A stretch of DNA of 6,683 nucleotides. Origin: an uncultured Lachnospiraceae bacterium. Its GTDB lineage: Bacteria > Bacillota > Clostridia > Lachnospirales > Lachnospiraceae. The translations under genes were made by a program, and so were the position numbers. Shown piece after piece: positions 5,701 through 6,683 of the stretch; position 1 is the stretch's first letter, and each line of letters opens with the position of its first letter. Below the pieces are notes generated by a model. The model was not told the origin of the DNA, made no database searches, and was given only the letters and a program-made list of their open reading frames with translations. The stretch covers positions 14,132 through 20,814 of the forward strand of contig CAJUII010000059.1 of NCBI GenBank assembly GCA_910586405.1. Direction: 5' to 3'.

Positions 5701-6683
5701 TCTTTGGTCAATGTAACACTGTTTGGTCCCATTGGAAAGGTGCTATATTTGTTTCCATCTGAATCCTTCCATAGTGCTCCTTGGGGCAGTCGTCCTAAAC
5801 CATCTTCTGGGATATTTCTAGGTGTTTTTAGTTCTATGAGTGCAGTACATCCCCCAAAGATATTATGTCTACTTCCATATTCTATAGCACTCAAATCAAA
5901 GCTGCTTAGATCGAGATATCTTAAATTTCTACAGTTTGTAAAAATCTCATGCATCCTCTTCACATTGCTCGTATCAAAACTGCTCAAATCCAAACGCTCC
6001 AAGCTTGTACATTCCATAAACATGCCACCCATATTCACAATCTGGCTGGTATCAAAATTACTCAGATCCACCGTCGTCATCTCTCTACATCCCCAGAACA
6101 TAGAACTTGCATTGGTCATACCTGTCACATTAATCTCTGCTGATTTTATCTCTTTTCGATAATTCTCCCATGGTGCTCTCTCAGAATCTACATCACTACC
6201 ATCATCTGGTGCAAAATCCCCAGTTCCCGTCACAGTCAGCTTCCCATTGGTGTCAATTGTCCAAGCAATGTCATTCCCATCTTCCTGGTAAGTTCCCTGC
6301 GCAATAAATTGTGTACTTTCTTCCTTTGTCAATAAAATGCTTTCTATGCCCTTCGGCAGTTCTGTGTAAATATTGCCTTCTGAATTCTGCCATGTTCCCT
6401 CTGGTAACTCGATCGAAACTGTTAAGTTGTTTGGTGTATTAATTTGGCACAACGAATCACACTCGAATAGCATGCTAATTAAATCTGTATCATTCTCTAT
6501 CCCATCACAATAGAAATTTGTCAAATCAAGAGATTTAAGACGCTGGCATTCTCTAAATATGTTCTTCATATTCGTCACATTTGTCACATTAAATCCACTA
6601 ATATTCAGACTTTCCATGTTATGACATTTGCCGAACATTTCTTCCATAGTAATTACTTTTTCGGTATTAAATCCGCTTAAATC
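2706..6683 (-). CDS. Large BspA-type leucine-rich-repeat surface protein, N-terminus outside window
   Basis: Open from the right edge to a TAA at 2706-2708, at least 1325 residues. The 12 codons upstream of the first in-window ATG (6645-6647) continue the leucine-rich-repeat pattern (DLSGFNTEKVIT), so that ATG is internal and the real start and any signal peptide lie beyond 6683. Order of parts, numbering from that ATG: three blocks of BspA/DUF285 repeats of 26 residues (about 1-70, 178-272, 383-530; consensus LDLSxFDTSNVTxMxxMFxxC), each closed by a cap with an LP...W...GN.Y..P pattern; linkers with AWTID.NGKLTVTG and RAPW..YR (106-177, 316-382); a bacterial Ig-like domain of group 3 type (576-652); an MBG-like Ig region (653-833); one InlB-type repeat (835-904, FTGWYKDKDC to LYAGW); an Asp/Glu/Lys-rich linker (905-935); and about five Ig-like tail repeats (940-1313). 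This is the make-up of an extracellular adhesin with a ligand-binding head on a stalk. No LPxTG motif, C-terminal membrane helix or cell-wall-binding repeat is visible at the end, so anchoring must be N-terminal (perhaps lipoprotein), non-covalent, or absent. The specific ligand cannot be told. Confidence 0.93.
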   Translation of the reverse strand, partial: DLSGFNTEKVITMEEMFGKCHNMESLNISGFNVTNVTNMKNIFRECQRLKSLDLTNFYCDGIENDTDLISMLFECDSLCQINTPNNLTVSIELPEGTWQNSEGNIYTELPKGIESILLTKEESTQFIAQGTYQEDGNDIAWTIDTNGKLTVTGTGDFAPDDGSDVDSERAPWENYRKEIKSAEINVTGMTNASSMFWGCREMTTVDLSNFDTSQIVNMGGMFMECTSLERLDLSSFDTSNVKRMHEIFTNCRNLRYLDLSSFDLSAIEYGSRHNIFGGCTALIELKTPRNIPEDGLGRLPQGALWKDSDGNKYSTFPMGPNSVTLTKEEIEGIIAYGEYKENGNDTAWEIDTNGKLTVTGYGEFAPNGGWIDERAPWSDYRGSIQTAEVHVQGMTNASAMFYECRNLTSVNFNDFDTSTITNMSYMFDSCNRLTSMDVSGFDTSNVISMSSMFAACSNLTNLDVSSFDTSKVIFMISMFQGCIGLTDLDVSGFDTSKVTDMAYMFADCSNLASLDLSNLDFNSVTDMYQMFNNDSSLTQLYTPKNVHDSAELPSYGTWYDIKGNEYIELPQDRSDSILLARDERPSECITATKRKTSYRQWDKIDTSDLTVKYHNSDGDIITLSASDYTTNADQIDTSILGTQVLTVTYNGLTAEINLTITERIRTSVNLTGIASKDYTYSKKPVALTVLAKADDGTDVTSEIKDILVCTYTGTQADGTEYTTSNVAPTNAGEYTLTVVIPEDNQDYTGSSQTFDFTIKKAQVTITASDISLTTGAAIPKPEDYKYTISSPATEEDLEKKPTLTCNITDTSKEGTYDIVVADAALKANPNYETEIKYVNGKVEVAAYYTVTFDLSGKGESTTQKDIKKGSTISKPADPQAEGFIFTGWYKDKDCTAKWDFAADKIESDTTLYAGWTVKEEEDKDDEEDNKDESSEDKDDSAYTSEERVTLASVGAEIAAVKSKVYDGTAYRPGVKVTAVVNGRKVTLTEGTDYRVLYKNNINAGQATVTVKGNGIYKGERSRNYTITAKPVNKLKVVTGGVAGSTSGSDIQNLPVYVYDGAVLLKSGTDYTLSGYSAGSSTARVTVTGKANYTGTTTAKLTVYNVSSDKIINPENVTLNVQSVPYTGKSIKNVEPTVKIGGSTLTKNKDYKVQYQNNKNAGTAFVIVTGKGAYKGKAVIPFTIKAVNTGNMNIKSIPAKTYNGKLQKPSVTVTVNSKKLSKDKDYTITYKDNLHAGTATVVVTGKGNYAGMKGEAKFTINPQKISKASVKGTQGKLILTYSKRTLKEGTDYEKPVYGTASKNKIKVTIKGKKDFTGEVTKSVKIR
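2709..3830 (-). repeat. Five Ig-like stalk repeats of the surface protein
   Basis: The C-terminal 374 residues repeat with a period of roughly 70-80 residues. The pattern is Y-D/T/N-G near the start of a unit, then L..G/K.DY.V.Y.NN.NAGTA.V.V.GKG.Y.G and a final F/Y-T-I. Units lie at about residues 945-1015, 1020-1092, 1103-1172, 1178-1247 and 1251-1313. The second and fifth are the most diverged, lacking the NN.NAG core. The similarity shows in the DNA as recurring CCTGTCAC near 2951, 3178 and 3420. Repeats of this type are common as spacers in Firmicute surface proteins. Confidence 0.8.
5097..5486 (-). repeat. Tandem 78-bp leucine-rich repeats, five units
   Basis: Met-Phe pairs fall exactly every 26 residues (388, 414, 440, 466, 492, 518), giving five uninterrupted 78-bp units in the third leucine-rich block. 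Two neighbouring units match at about 58 of 78 bases (hand count). Identity of this level is enough to allow gain or loss of units by recombination. The other two blocks are shorter and less regular, with spacings of 26, 26 and 28 residues in the second and 26 and 30 in the first. Confidence 0.85.
5502..6332 (-). repeat. Duplicated linker plus leucine-rich module of about 205 residues
   Basis: The linker at 6117-6332 recurs at 5502-5702. Both carry G.Y...GND.AW.IDTNGKLTVTG, then RAPW..YR and a GMTNAS.MF entry into the next leucine-rich block. Equivalent points lie 205-207 residues (about 620 bp) apart. With the caps, this shows the N-terminal half grew by duplication of a linker / leucine-rich block / cap unit. 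The edge of another such unit runs off the window. Confidence 0.8.

Noticed and set aside
6645..6647. First in-window ATG as the start of the surface protein
   Set aside because: The 12 codons upstream to the window edge continue the leucine-rich-repeat consensus in frame, so the gene begins outside the window.

Overview
The window looks like an accessory region of a low-to-mid GC Firmicute, most likely a gut Clostridium-class bacterium such as a Lachnospiraceae member. This is an inference from three things: the gene families (a BspA-type leucine-rich-repeat surface protein with InlB-type and Ig-like repeats, and the AAA-ATPase_like/PD-(D/E)XK family that is often multi-copy in gut anaerobes), a strong purine-rich ribosome binding site, and A/T-rich intergenic DNA. 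No ribosomal RNA or housekeeping gene is present to fix the taxon.

Layout. Bases 1-232 hold no confident gene. They contain a small cluster of GCGCAA/TTGCGC repeats at the left edge, a 12-bp perfect palindrome, a good leftward promoter match, and an intrinsic terminator reading leftward. Bases 233 to about 832 (minus strand) are the 3' third of an ATPase-nuclease gene whose ATPase part is gone. Bases 906-2642 (plus strand) are an intact 578-residue paralogue of that gene, head-to-head with the remnant, with its own promoter (834-862) and ribosome binding site. A strong symmetrical hairpin at 2673-2701 separates it from the gene that converges on it. Bases 2706-6683 (minus strand) are one very large surface-protein gene that runs off the right edge. 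At least 1325 codons lie in the window, and the true start and any signal peptide lie outside.

How the parts relate. The two ATPase-nuclease copies share about 57% of residues over the aligned 178 (hand count) but differ at many synonymous sites, so they are old paralogues and not a fresh duplication. Each copy has a hairpin beyond its 3' end. The surface protein is transcribed towards the intact ATPase gene, and nothing in the sequence ties the two functionally. Inside the surface gene, base composition changes sharply near 5070: the N-terminal leucine-rich-repeat part is A/T-rich (32-37% GC in samples), while the Ig-like/InlB stalk is 51-57% GC. This suggests the protein was assembled or re-assorted by recombination in its repeats.

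I see no convincing evidence of a wholly new biological system. The points most worth a second look are the truncated head-to-head nuclease paralogue that keeps its catalytic motif, the promoter/palindrome/repeat cluster at the left edge, and the mosaic, anchor-less surface protein.
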